64,000 bases of DNA from Planctomycetota bacterium (GTDB lineage Bacteria; Planctomycetota; UBA1135; UBA2386): assembly GCA_020638655.1 (NCBI GenBank), contig JACKIC010000003.1, positions 62,001 through 126,000 on the forward strand, written 5' to 3'. The notes beneath the pieces are model-generated. The model had not been told where the DNA came from and did no database searches. It saw only the letters and a list, made by a program, of their open reading frames with translations. A program made the position numbers and the translations under genes. This document shows positions 26,159 through 35,495 of the stretch, one piece after another (position 1 is the stretch's first letter; every line of letters begins with the position of its first letter).

Positions 26159-27982
26159 ATGTCCGAACAAGGCGTCACTGCTCACAAGACGGGCGGCCTG
26201 GGCCAGCTCGCGGCCACCGCCATCTGCGGCAACGACATCACCTCGTCGTGCCTCTATGTCTCGGCGATCGCGATCGTCTACGCCGGCCGCTGGGCGCCGG
26301 TCTGCCTGCTGATGGTCGCGGGCACGCTGTTCCTGTTCCGGCGCATCTACGGCGAGGTGGTCGGAGCGCTGCCGCTGAACGGCGGCGCCTACAACGCCCT
26401 GCTCAACACCACGAGCAAGTTCCGCGCGTCGCTGGCGGCCTGCCTGACGATCCTGTCGTACATGGCGACGGCGGTGATCTCCTCGAACGAGGCGATGCAC
26501 TACCTCAAGGACCTCGTGCCCGGGCTGCCGGTGATCGGGGCGACGATCGGCCTCTTGGCCCTGTTCATGGTGCTGACGATCATCGGCATCAGCGAGTCGG
26601 CGGTGGTCGCGATCGTGATCTTCGCCGTGCACCTGCTGTCGATGGGCCTCCTGCTGGTGGTCGGCCTCGTGGCGCTGTTCTGGATCGGGCCGCAGGTGCT
26701 GTGGGAGAACCTGGCCACGCCGGCGCCGAACGGCTTCGGCACGGCGCTGTTCTTCGGCTTCGCCGCGGCGATGCTCGGGGTGTCGGGCTTCGAGTCGTCG
26801 GCCAACTTCGTCGAGGAGCAACGCGAGGGTGTGTTCCCCAAGACCCTGCGCAACATGTGGCTGGCGGTGACCGTGCTCAACCCGGGCATGGCGATGCTGG
26901 CCCTGGCGCTGGTGCCGCTGGGGCAGATCGGCGAGCACGAGAACAACCTGCTGTCGCACATGGGCCATCTGTCGGGCGGCGGCTGGCTGGCCTCGATCAT
27001 CAGCATCGACGCGGTGCTGGTGCTGTCGGGCGCGACCTTGACCAGCTACGTCGGCGTCACTGGCCTGGTGCAGCGCATGACGTTGGACCGCTGCCTGCCG
27101 CAGTTCCTGCTGCGCACGACGCGCCGCGGCACGCATCACCGCATCGTCATCGCGTTCTTCGCGCTGGCCGTGTCGGTGCTGATGATCACCCGCGGCGAAC
27201 TGAAGTCGCTCGCGGCGGTCTACACGCTGTCGTTCCTGTCGGTGATGCTGCTGTTCGCGATCGGCAACGTGTTGCTCAAGGTGCGGCGCGCGCGGCTGCC
27301 GCGCCCGGAGCGGGCCAGCTGGCTGACGGTGTTCGCCGCGATCGCCGCGACCGGGCTCGCGCTGATCGGCAACGCCCGGCTCAACGAGGAGTACCTGGTC
27401 GTGTTCCTCGACTACCTGGTGCCGACGGTGCTGGTCGTGATGATCATGCTGATGCGGCTCGAGCTGCTGCGTCTGGTGGTGTTCTTCGTCGACGAGGTGC
27501 GGCGCAAGATGCGGCTCGAGAGCCGCGAAGCGATCGAGGAGAAGGACTTCTCCAAGGCCGTGCGTCGGATCTCGTTCGGTCGCCGCGCGGCGGCCGCGAA
27601 CCGCTACCTGCACGACCTGATGCACCGCATCGCCGACCAACAGCTGGTGTTCTTCACGCGCGGCGACAACCTGCCCAACCTCAACCAGGCGATGCTCTAC
27701 ATCCGCGACAACGAGCACACCAACAACGTCAAGGTGGTGACCGTCGTCCCGAAGAAGGAGGACGTGTCGCCCGTGCTCGAGCGGCACATCAAGTTCCTGG
27801 ACGAGGCCTACCCGGAGATGACGATCGAGTTCGTCGTGATCGAGGGCTGCTTCTCACCGCAGTTGATCGAGCACCTCGCCAAGGAGTGGGACATCCCGCG
27901 CAACCTGATGTTCATCGGCTCGCCCGGCGACCACTTCATGTACGGCCTCGCCAACCTCGGTGGCGTGCGCCTGATCATCTAG
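26159..27982 (+). CDS. APC-family amino acid permease with cytoplasmic C-terminal domain
   Basis: 607 residues. About twelve membrane helices span residues 10-455, beginning AATAICGNDITSSCLYVSAI, which takes the place of the usual APC GxG-containing first helix. FALNGGAYN-type (PLNGGAYNALLN) and GFESSANFVEEQ segments follow, typical of APC transporters. Residues 456-607 form a soluble domain with alternating beta strands and helices (NNVKVVTVVP, TIEFVVIEG, NLMFIGSPG), resembling a USP/nucleotide-binding fold that could regulate transport. The substrate is probably an amino acid or polyamine. A membrane protein exporting or importing in symport is inferred from the family only. Confidence 0.82.
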   Translation: MSEQGVTAHKTGGLGQLAATAICGNDITSSCLYVSAIAIVYAGRWAPVCLLMVAGTLFLFRRIYGEVVGALPLNGGAYNALLNTTSKFRASLAACLTILSYMATAVISSNEAMHYLKDLVPGLPVIGATIGLLALFMVLTIIGISESAVVAIVIFAVHLLSMGLLLVVGLVALFWIGPQVLWENLATPAPNGFGTALFFGFAAAMLGVSGFESSANFVEEQREGVFPKTLRNMWLAVTVLNPGMAMLALALVPLGQIGEHENNLLSHMGHLSGGGWLASIISIDAVLVLSGATLTSYVGVTGLVQRMTLDRCLPQFLLRTTRRGTHHRIVIAFFALAVSVLMITRGELKSLAAVYTLSFLSVMLLFAIGNVLLKVRRARLPRPERASWLTVFAAIAATGLALIGNARLNEEYLVVFLDYLVPTVLVVMIMLMRLELLRLVVFFVDEVRRKMRLESREAIEEKDFSKAVRRISFGRRAAAANRYLHDLMHRIADQQLVFFTRGDNLPNLNQAMLYIRDNEHTNNVKVVTVVPKKEDVSPVLERHIKFLDEAYPEMTIEFVVIEGCFSPQLIEHLAKEWDIPRNLMFIGSPGDHFMYGLANLGGVRLII

Positions 27983-27996
27983 GCCGCGGCCGGCGC

Positions 27997-29313
27997 TCAA
28001 TCGAACGCGCCGGCGTGGCGGTAGGTGAAGAAGATGCGCACGAATTCGCGCAGCTGGGCCTCGTTGGTGCCGTCGAACGAGAGCAGCAGCACGTGCTCGG
28101 CGATCTGCTCGGCGGCGGACCGGCGTTCGGCGGCGGGCGGCGCCTTGTCGCCGCGCCGCTGCGGGCCGCCGAGGTTCAGCGACACGGCGGTGCCGCCGCC
28201 GGCCGCGGCGATCTCCTTGAACGTCGGCAACGCGAAGGGGCTGGTGGCGATCGCCGAGGTGATGAACGGGCGCAGCTCCTTGCTCTTCCCGCCGGTCACG
28301 GGCCCCTTCGACGTCGTGAACGGGTGCTCGTAGGCCTGTTTGACCACCCGCAGCAGCTCCGCCTTGGTCTCGGGGTGCGGTGGCGCGTCGCCGACGATCA
28401 GCAGCATGCGGTTGGCGTCCTTGTCCCACTTCGTCCTGCGATCGAGCGCCACCTCGACGCCCTTCTCGACGCGCTCGGGCGCGTCGCCGCCGCCGCTGGC
28501 GGTCAGCTTGCCGAGGCGCTCCTTGACCTTCTTGTGGTCGCGCGTCAGCGGCTCGAGCAGGCGCGCGCCGTCGCCCATGTCGCCGAAGTCCTTGTAGTGC
28601 ACGAGGCCGAGCTCGAGCTTGGGGGTGATGCCGGCGAGCAGCGCGGAGACGTCGTCGATCGCGTCGCGCGCCGCGTCGATCGCACGCTGCATGCTGCCCG
28701 TGGTGTCGATCACGAACACCACCTGCAGTCCGGCGTCGCGCAGGTCGAAGGCGCGCTCGATGACCTTCTGGGTCGAGGTGCCGCCCGTGGGGGCACCCTC
28801 GATCGGCGTCCACGTCGCCGGCCGCCAGTCGTCCTGGGCGTCGCGCCACCAGCGTTGCCACTCGGTCCTGCCGCTGCAGGTCGCGGCGGGCGCGAGGCGG
28901 TGCAGCAACAGTTCGAGCCGGGTGCGCACGAGCTCGTTCTTGCTGCGCAGGGCGTCGATCAGGGCCGCGATCGTCTCGGGCGTGGCCATCGCCGCGATCA
29001 CGCGATCGTCGGCGGCCAGCAGGGTCTCGATCGCGAACGGCGGCAGGCGGTCGTCCTTGTCGGCGAGCGCGGCGCGCACGATCGACAGCCCGTCGGGGTG
29101 CCAGTCGGTGCCCAGCGACAGCAACAGAATGGCGCGCATCGCCCAGTGCCCGGCGTTCTCGTAGCTGTAGACGATGCGGCCGGTCGCGGCCTGGCCGAGC
29201 GCGGGCGGCTTCTCGGGTGCTGCGGGTCGTCCGCCGGCGCCGGGACGCTGGGCCGCGGCGGGCGTCAGCAGCAGCCCACAGGTGAGCAGGCTGGCGAACA
29301 GGGATCTGGTCAT
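27997..29313 (-). CDS. secreted von Willebrand factor A domain protein
   Basis: 438 residues with a signal peptide (1-21), a HEAT-like N-terminal half (about 40-140) and a VWA domain (about 195-390). The VWA domain has a MIDAS-type D203-T-T-G-S207, GLVHYKDFGD in the second position, and VEKGVEVALDR and NRMLLIVGDAPPH strands. A metal-dependent adhesion or scaffold role in the periplasm or on the surface is inferred. It lies 86 bp after the PAP2 gene, the last of a minus-strand series, and converges with the APC permease gene. Confidence 0.8.
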   Translation of the reverse strand: MTRSLFASLLTCGLLLTPAAAQRPGAGGRPAAPEKPPALGQAATGRIVYSYENAGHWAMRAILLLSLGTDWHPDGLSIVRAALADKDDRLPPFAIETLLAADDRVIAAMATPETIAALIDALRSKNELVRTRLELLLHRLAPAATCSGRTEWQRWWRDAQDDWRPATWTPIEGAPTGGTSTQKVIERAFDLRDAGLQVVFVIDTTGSMQRAIDAARDAIDDVSALLAGITPKLELGLVHYKDFGDMGDGARLLEPLTRDHKKVKERLGKLTASGGGDAPERVEKGVEVALDRRTKWDKDANRMLLIVGDAPPHPETKAELLRVVKQAYEHPFTTSKGPVTGGKSKELRPFITSAIATSPFALPTFKEIAAAGGGTAVSLNLGGPQRRGDKAPPAAERRSAAEQIAEHVLLLSFDGTNEAQLREFVRIFFTYRHAGAFD

Positions 29314-29399
29314 CGTGGCGGCGGGGGGCAGACAACACACCGTAGCTGTGGGGGGCGCTCCGGCAACCGTCGCTGTCGCCCGGTTCTCGCGGGTGGAGG

Positions 29400-30170
29400 T
29401 CAAAACCGCAGTACCAACGAGATCTCGGTGCGGTCCGGGTCGAGCACGGGTTCGACGCTGAGGCCGTGCACGCCGAACAGCCCGGGGTGCTCCGCCGTGC
29501 CGTAGTGCGCGTCGTAGACGACGTTGGTGCAGAGCACGCCGAGGAACGCGCCGAAGGCGACGTCGGTGGGCCAGTGGCGGTTCGCCTCCATGCGGTCGAT
29601 GCCGACGTAGGCCGCGGGCGCGTAGGCGAGGTAGCTGAGGTCGGCGATCCAGCCGTCGTTGCAGTCGGCGATGCGACGCTGCAGGAAGGTCGCCATCGAG
29701 AACGCGAACGAGGTGTGGCCGGACGGGAACGAGTCGTTGCCGTCGCCGCCGGGGCGATCGCGCCGCACGGTGTGTTTGAGCAGCTCGGTGAGGCCGTCGG
29801 TCAGGATGAAGGACTCGAGCAGGACCTCGGTGGCGTGGCCGCCGTCGCCGCCGATCCACTCGCCGATTCCGGTACCGACCGCGAGCACACCGAGCCCGAC
29901 CGCGACGCCGTCGCCGTTCGTGGTGCTGCCATGGGTGAACGACTGGTCCTCGTTGAGGTCCTGTTGCAGCTGGTGGTCGAACGGCGCCGCGACCGCGGTC
30001 GCGGTCAGCAGGCCGAGTTCGATCGCGAGCTGGTCCGGTCGGTCGAGCTGACCGCGCAGCGCCGCGCCCCAGGCGGCCGGGTCGAAGTGCCCGCCCGGCT
30101 CCGTCGCCGCGCAGCCGGCGACGAGCAGCAGCAGGCCCGTCGCGGCGGCGCGCCGGGCGATGCGGGCCAT
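29400..30170 (-). CDS. PAP2-superfamily phosphatase lipoprotein
   Basis: 256 residues with a lipobox LVAGC20 and the complete PAP2 signature: K132 with R139-P140 (KHTVRRDRP), PSGH at 149-152 and R193 ... H199 ... D203 (DRMEANRHWPTD). Acid phosphatases of this family remove phosphate from lipids such as phosphatidic acid or undecaprenyl-pyrophosphate. The lipoprotein signal places it outside the inner membrane. Its ATG overlaps the TGA of the sialate esterase gene (TGATG), indicating translational coupling. Confidence 0.88.
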   Translation of the reverse strand: MARIARRAAATGLLLLVAGCAATEPGGHFDPAAWGAALRGQLDRPDQLAIELGLLTATAVAAPFDHQLQQDLNEDQSFTHGSTTNGDGVAVGLGVLAVGTGIGEWIGGDGGHATEVLLESFILTDGLTELLKHTVRRDRPGGDGNDSFPSGHTSFAFSMATFLQRRIADCNDGWIADLSYLAYAPAAYVGIDRMEANRHWPTDVAFGAFLGVLCTNVVYDAHYGTAEHPGLFGVHGLSVEPVLDPDRTEISLVLRF

Positions 30171-32089
30171 CACCGGATCGACTCCGAGAAGGGCCACGCG
30201 GGCAGCCCCGCGCCGTTGCCGAGCGAGCAGTCGGGCACGGCGGCCCAGCCGTAGCGCACGTGGGTGGGGGACGGCACGGCCGCGCAGCGCAGCAGCACCG
30301 CGTCGCCGTCGAGGCGCGCGCTCGCGCCGTGGAACACGCCGTCGGCGCCGGCCAGTTCGAAGCCGCGCGGCGGTCCGTCGCTGACCAGGCCGCCATCGGC
30401 ATTGTCGAAGACGACGCGCACCGCGTCGCCCTGCTGCGTGATCCGGCGCGGGCGCGGGCCGTCGGCGACGATCTGCTCGCCGTAGTGGTCGCGCAGCGCC
30501 TGCAGCGCCAGCCGCAGGCCGACGGCCTGCTTGTTCTTGGGGTGGATGTCCCTGGCTTCGCCGACGTCGAGCGTCACCACCATGCCGGTGTGCGGCAGCC
30601 GCAGCGCCGCGGCCTGGGCGTCGCGCAGACGCGGCGCGGCCAGCTCGTCGCGGTCGTAGTCGAACGGCGCGATCTGCACGAAGTAGAACGGCAGCGGCCG
30701 TTGGAAGGCGGCCCGCCAGTCCTCGATCATCGCCGGGAACAGCCGCGCGTACTGCTCGGCGCGGCCGCGGTTGGACTCGCCCTGGTACCAGATCGCGCCC
30801 GTGAACGGGAACGGCACCAGCGGCGCGATCATCGCGTTGTAGAGCACGGCGGGGCGGTTGGGCCCGTTGTCGTCGCGCGGCCACTTCGGCAGCTCCCGCA
30901 TCGTCGGACCGGTGAATCGCTGCCACGCGCCGTCCAGCGCGACGCGCGGCGCGCCGTCGTCGCCGCGCAGCTGCAGGTCGGCGGCGGCGCCGGAGAAGCC
31001 GCCTTCGCCGCCGGTGTCGACGACGCGCACCAGCAGCGCCACGCTGTCCTTGCCCGCGGTCAGCGCCGCGGGCACGCGGTAGTGGCGCGGCGTCGACCAG
31101 ACGCCGTCGCGCTCCATGCCGTCGACCCGCGCGCCGTTGCACCACACCGTGTCCATGTCGTCGATCGTGCCGAGGTCGAGCCACAGCTCCTTGCCGCGCA
31201 GCGCCGCCGGCAGCGCGACGGTGTGCCGGTAGAACGCAACGCCGTCGAAGTCGCCGAGCCCCGAGCGCGACCACAGGTCCGGCATCTGCACGGAGGTGGC
31301 CGCGACGTCGGCGGGTGCGTCGGGCACGGCCTTCCAGAACGCCGCGCGGCGTGAGGCGACGGTGGTTGCCGCTGTGCCGGGTCGGGTCGCGGCGAGCGCC
31401 GCTTCGAACTCGGGGAACCCGCGCAGCCCCTGCGCGCTGGTCCATGCCTCGCAGACCGTGCCGCCCCACGACGACACCACCAGCCCGATCGGGCCCTTGC
31501 CGCGGGCCAGCAGCTCGCGGCCGAAGAAGTAGGCGCTGGCCGAGAAGGTCGCGACCGTCGCCGGCGAGCAGACCTGCCACTGGCCCTCGACGTCGTCGAG
31601 CGGCACCCCGCTGGTCGTGCGTTCGACCGTGAACATGCGCAGCTGCGGGTGGTCGGCCGTCGCGATCTCCTCTTCGAAGTCGAGCACGCCGCCGCGCCAG
31701 CCGCCGTGCTCGCCGACCGGCATCTCCATGTTGCTCTGACCCGAGGCGAGCCAGACGTCGCCGATCAGGACGTCGCGCAGCACGGTGGTGAGCGGTGCGC
31801 CGGGGCCCGGGGTGCAGCGCAGCGTGACCTCGACCGGGCCGCCGCGCTCCGGTGTCTTCAAGGTCACCTGCCAGCGACCGTCGGCCGGCGTGATCGTGTG
31901 GGCGCGCTCGCCCCACGAACCCTGCACCTCGACCGCCGCGCCCGCCGGGCCGAACCCCGAGATCGGTACCGCGGTCAGTGGCGGCAGCACCATGTGGTCG
32001 CCGAACAGATGTTTGGGACGGAACGCCTTGGGCTGGTCCTGGCCGCACAGGCCACCGACCAGCAAGCACAGCAGCAGCGGGGTGCGCAT
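30170..32089 (-). CDS. sialate O-acetylesterase family protein
   Basis: 639 residues with a signal peptide (1-16). The SGNH esterase is split by an inserted beta-galactosidase-like jelly roll (about 290-420; WLDLGTIDDMDTVWCNG), as usual for the SIAE family. Ser119 lies in the block I motif WLASGQSNMEMP, IWYQGESN follows, and the Asp/His pair is in EARDIHPKNK. It removes acetyl groups from sugars such as sialic acid or, more likely here, other acetylated glycans. It overlaps the PAP2 gene by one base and follows the UGA-containing thioredoxin-like gene by 35 bp. Confidence 0.9.
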   Translation of the reverse strand: MRTPLLLCLLVGGLCGQDQPKAFRPKHLFGDHMVLPPLTAVPISGFGPAGAAVEVQGSWGERAHTITPADGRWQVTLKTPERGGPVEVTLRCTPGPGAPLTTVLRDVLIGDVWLASGQSNMEMPVGEHGGWRGGVLDFEEEIATADHPQLRMFTVERTTSGVPLDDVEGQWQVCSPATVATFSASAYFFGRELLARGKGPIGLVVSSWGGTVCEAWTSAQGLRGFPEFEAALAATRPGTAATTVASRRAAFWKAVPDAPADVAATSVQMPDLWSRSGLGDFDGVAFYRHTVALPAALRGKELWLDLGTIDDMDTVWCNGARVDGMERDGVWSTPRHYRVPAALTAGKDSVALLVRVVDTGGEGGFSGAAADLQLRGDDGAPRVALDGAWQRFTGPTMRELPKWPRDDNGPNRPAVLYNAMIAPLVPFPFTGAIWYQGESNRGRAEQYARLFPAMIEDWRAAFQRPLPFYFVQIAPFDYDRDELAAPRLRDAQAAALRLPHTGMVVTLDVGEARDIHPKNKQAVGLRLALQALRDHYGEQIVADGPRPRRITQQGDAVRVVFDNADGGLVSDGPPRGFELAGADGVFHGASARLDGDAVLLRCAAVPSPTHVRYGWAAVPDCSLGNGAGLPAWPFSESIR

Positions 32090-32124
32090 GAGCGGGGCAG
32101 CGTAGGGCCCGGCCGCGGTCGGGG

Positions 32125-33084
32125 CTACCTGCCGCCGCCCGTCGCGGTCCGCAGGCGCGCCAGCTTCTGTTCGTAGTCGGCGATCATGCGGGTTCCCCAC
32201 GCGGCGCCGCCGGCGGTGCGCGCGACGTCGCCGCGCAGCCCGTCGAGGCCGACGACGAAGCCGTTGACGTCGGCGGTGGCCTCGCAGTGCTCCATGATCA
32301 CGAACCACAAGCCGCGGCTCACCCGCGGGCTCGGCCGCGTGCCGCCGCGCAGCATCTTCAGGAACTGCTCGCCGAGCCGGCGCCGCGCCTCGAGGTCGTT
32401 GTGGACCGCTGCCAGCTGTTCGCCGATGCGCAGGTCGAGCAGCAGCGCGTCGAGGCGCGCGCGTTCGTCCGCGCTCTCGTCGCGCAGGGCTTCGCGGCGC
32501 TTCTCGGCCGCTTCGCGCGGCAGCTGCCGTTCTTCGAGTTGCGCGATCAACAGCTCCGCGGCGGCGCGGGGGTCACCGCGCTGCGCCGCCTCGCGCCAGG
32601 CCAGCAGCTGGCGCGCGCGCCGTTCGTACTGCGCGAACTGCGCGAGCGAGTGCTCCGACGGCGGGATCTGCAGGATCACCTCGCCGCTCTCGTCGAAGAA
32701 GGCGATGCCGGGCAGGCCGCTGACGCCCTTCTGTTTGGCGAGCCCGCGGTGCCGGGCGGCTTTCGCCTCGGACTCGGGGTGGCAGAACAGCACCAGCTCG
32801 GCGGCGAACTTCGCGAAGCCAGGATCGGAGAGCGGACCCGCCTCCGTGAGCTTGCACGGCGTTCAATGGTTGACCGTCGTGAAGTAGCCGAACAGCAGGC
32901 GGTGCTGCTCCCCGGCGGCAGCGAGCGCCTCGTCCCAGTCCGTGTGCCACGGCGCGCGCTGCAGGAACGGCGACGCGAGCTTCGCGGCGAGCAACTCGTC
33001 CTGCGACGGCGGTGTCTGCGTCTGCGCGGCGGCGAAGGCCGCTGCGAGCGCGATCGACAGGATCCCGGAGACGGTGGTCTGCAC
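32125..33084 (-). CDS. thioredoxin-like selenoprotein candidate (UxxC), read through UGA at residue 74
   Basis: 319 residues when the in-frame TGA at 32863-32865 is read as selenocysteine. The GTG start at 33084 follows AAGGAG with 7-nt spacing and begins a signal peptide (VQTTVSGILSIALAAAFAAAQ). The thioredoxin-like domain (about 45-150) has WDEALAAA, LLFGYFTTVNH, then U74-T-P-C77, KLTEAGPLSDPGFAKF, and GVSGLPGIAFFDESGEV, which supplies the cis-proline loop. A helical region fills 155-319. In relatives the position of U74 is the first Cys of CxxC. A hairpin with a GGUC loop follows the codon. An exported thiol oxidoreductase is inferred. The start is 1 nt after the stop of the upstream gene. 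A chance nonsense mutation is the alternative, less likely because coding continues cleanly and a second such gene exists. Confidence 0.8.
32826..32846 (-). promoter_or_regulatory. candidate bacterial SECIS hairpin
   Basis: It begins 16 nt after the in-frame TGA on the minus strand. The five outer pairs CGGAG/CUCCG and three inner pairs GCG/CGC are separated by one bulged U and capped by the tetraloop GGUC, which lies 25-28 nt downstream of the UGA. The E. coli fdhF element also has a GGUC loop and a bulged U, though there the bulge is on the 5' side. Confidence 0.65.
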
Positions 33085-33085
33085 G

Positions 33086-35482
33086 TCAGCGCTCCTTGGC
33101 ATTCCCCTGCTTTTCCTGCACCTGCACGCGCAGCGGATCCTTCTCACCGGCGAGGTCGAAGCTCTGCACGACCTGGTTGTCGCGCTTGACCTGCAGCTGT
33201 CCCGAGCGCGTGCGAATCCAGTACTCGACGCGGTCTCCCGCGCGCCACGTCGCCCGGCAGCCGATCTTCTGGCCGGCACCGAAGCGCACGGGCACCATGT
33301 TGCCGATGCCGTAGGGCCACTGCTCGTCTTCGGGAGCGAACTCGACCTGGCACTCGGCGCGCGCGCTGGCCGCGTCCGCGGCGCCGAGTTCGAGTCCGAC
33401 GCACACCGCATCGCCGGCCAGCGTCATCGGCGGGACCGGGTTCGACGCGTCGACCTCCTGCCATTCGAGCGGCACCCCGGTGACGATGTCGAGCAGCATC
33501 ACGTGCACGCTGCGCCGCGGCGCGCACACCTGGAAGCTGCGGTCGGGGCCCAGCATCGTGAGCGGGCCGCTGAGGCGGAACCCGCCGACGAAGGAGTTCT
33601 CCCGCTCCTGCCAGGCGACGGACACTGCGAGGCGCTGCCACGGCACGGGGCCGGCGACCTTGCCGGTGATCGGTGCGAGGGGCGGGCAGGCGAACACCGC
33701 GACGTCCTTGTCGGCCTTCGTGCCGCTCCAGATGCCGCGCGGCAGCTTCAGGCGCGGGCCGCTGCGCGGCGGGCCGGCCACGAGCAGCTGCACCTCGTAG
33801 TCCTTGGGGTGCAGATCGGGCAGCGTGAAGGTGCCGTCGGCCGCGACCGGCACGGCGCCGTCGAACTCGTTGGCCCACGCGCTGCTCGACATGTTGGGGC
33901 GATGCCAGTGCACACGCACCTGGGCGCCGAGCGGCACGGTCCCCTCGAAGCGGCCGCGCAGCGTGACGTTCTCGGGGACCTTCAGGTCGACGTCGGTCTT
34001 GGTCTCGCCCTCGCGTACCTCGATCATCTGTGGCATCACGTCGATGCGACCCGGCGCGCTGACGAACAGGTCGCACTTTCCCGGCGCCACGCCGCGCAGT
34101 TCGTAGCGCCCCTGCGCGTCGGTGCGCGCCGAGGTCGGCGCGCCGCACAGGCTCGAGACGCTGCGGAAGCCGATCTCGTAGTGGCGTCGTTCGGTCTCGG
34201 AGATGCGCTGCGTCGGGATCACCTCCGCGCCGGCGATCGGCTCGCCGCTGGTCGCGGACAGCACGCGGCCGCGGATCACCGCCTCCTTGGGCAGCGTGAC
34301 GACCACGGGGTCGCCTTCGAGCGCCGCAGCGCCGATCTGCACGCGGCCCAGGCCGTGACCTTCGGCGATCACGAAGACGAGGCCGGTGTCGTAGCCCGAC
34401 GACTGGATCCTGCCGCTCAGCGACACCTCTTCGCCGTCGGCCGTGCCGCGCCAGGCGTCTCTGGCCTTGTTCGCGAGCAGCATCGCGTCGCAGCGATACT
34501 CCATCTGGTTGCCGGGCATCCATGCGACCAACGCCTTGAAGCCCGCGATCGGTGCGCCCGCGGCGTCCTTGGCGATCACGCGCAGGGTGCGGTTGTCCTT
34601 CTCCTTGGGCGCGGCGAGGAGCAGTTGCAGCGGCGACTGGGTCTTGGTGAGGTCGGCGGAGGCGGACAGGTAGATGCCATCGACGCGCTTGCTGGCGCGC
34701 AGGGTGTCGGCGCCGCGGTCGCGCGGAGAGAACGAGAACGAGCCGTCCGGCCCGGTGCGGCCGGCGTTGACGTAGTCGAAGCGGATCAGCGCGTCGGCGA
34801 CGCCTTCGCCGTTGTCGGCGACCACGCGTCCGTGCCACACCGGCGCCGCGATCAGGTCGACGTCGAGCGGCGTGCCGATGCCGACCGGTTTCACGACCTC
34901 GTCGAAGTAGCCGGGGCACGAGACCCGCACCGTGCCCGCGGACTGCACCATGCCGGGCAGCCGGAAGATGCCGCGCGCGTCGCTGCGCGCGCGGGTTTTG
35001 CACGAGAGGCGGCCTGCGGCGTCGCGGTTGGCGAGGAACCCCTGCTCGTCGAGCAGGTCACTGGCCTCGATCGTGGCGTTCGCGATCGGGGCGCCGTCGG
35101 CGCCGCGCACGCGGCCGGCCATGCTCGAGCCGGGGGCCAGCGCGCACGCGCCCAGGTCGAGCTTGGAGTCGATCCTGGTCGGCAAGGGGCAGGTCATCGT
35201 CGCCCAGCGACCGCCGCCGACCAACAGGTGCCGGTCGCCGTCGCGCGGCGCAGTCACCACGACGCGAAAGCGCCCGTCGCGATCGGTCTCGACCGTCGCG
35301 CCGGCGAGCGCCGCGGCGACGTCGTGGTCGTCGCCGGCCAGCTCGGTCACGCGCACGCCGGCGACGGGTCGTTGCTCGCCGTCGATCGCGATCCCGGTGA
35401 CCTCGATCGTCACCGTCGCCGGCGGATCCTGCGGTGCGAGGCTGGTCAGCCAGGCCAGCGTGGTGAGCAGCGGCGTCAGCAT
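33086..35482 (-). CDS. secreted carboxypeptidase-regulatory-like repeat protein
   Basis: 798 residues with a signal peptide (MLTPLLTTLAWLTSLA) and repeated Ig-like CarboxypepD_reg units. Recognisable starts are VTGIAIDGEQRPVAGVRV, MAGRVRGADGAPIANATI, WHGRVVADNGEGVADALI, LRVIAKDAAGAPIAGFKA, IRGRVLSATSGEPIAGAEV and LRGRFEGTVPLGAQVRV, most followed by a D-x-G-x-F/Y turn. No enzyme motif. It should be an exported beta-sandwich string. It lies 13 bp downstream of the 362-residue secreted gene, and its stop is one base before the GTG of the UGA-containing thioredoxin-like gene, so the two proteins are probably made together. Confidence 0.8.
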   Translation of the reverse strand: MLTPLLTTLAWLTSLAPQDPPATVTIEVTGIAIDGEQRPVAGVRVTELAGDDHDVAAALAGATVETDRDGRFRVVVTAPRDGDRHLLVGGGRWATMTCPLPTRIDSKLDLGACALAPGSSMAGRVRGADGAPIANATIEASDLLDEQGFLANRDAAGRLSCKTRARSDARGIFRLPGMVQSAGTVRVSCPGYFDEVVKPVGIGTPLDVDLIAAPVWHGRVVADNGEGVADALIRFDYVNAGRTGPDGSFSFSPRDRGADTLRASKRVDGIYLSASADLTKTQSPLQLLLAAPKEKDNRTLRVIAKDAAGAPIAGFKALVAWMPGNQMEYRCDAMLLANKARDAWRGTADGEEVSLSGRIQSSGYDTGLVFVIAEGHGLGRVQIGAAALEGDPVVVTLPKEAVIRGRVLSATSGEPIAGAEVIPTQRISETERRHYEIGFRSVSSLCGAPTSARTDAQGRYELRGVAPGKCDLFVSAPGRIDVMPQMIEVREGETKTDVDLKVPENVTLRGRFEGTVPLGAQVRVHWHRPNMSSSAWANEFDGAVPVAADGTFTLPDLHPKDYEVQLLVAGPPRSGPRLKLPRGIWSGTKADKDVAVFACPPLAPITGKVAGPVPWQRLAVSVAWQERENSFVGGFRLSGPLTMLGPDRSFQVCAPRRSVHVMLLDIVTGVPLEWQEVDASNPVPPMTLAGDAVCVGLELGAADAASARAECQVEFAPEDEQWPYGIGNMVPVRFGAGQKIGCRATWRAGDRVEYWIRTRSGQLQVKRDNQVVQSFDLAGEKDPLRVQVQEKQGNAKER

Positions 35483-35495
35483 GCCGTGCCGCGGC

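Noticed and set aside
32125..32793. A separate 222-residue gene starting at GTG 32793 after the UGA
   Set aside because: It would begin in the middle of the thioredoxin fold, leaves the conserved UTPC-KLTEAGPLSDP segment untranslated, and has no ribosome site.
32863..32865. Nonsense mutation making a pseudogene
   Set aside because: Considered, but the downstream frame is intact, the position is exactly the redox Cys, a SECIS-like hairpin follows, and a second gene shows the same pattern.
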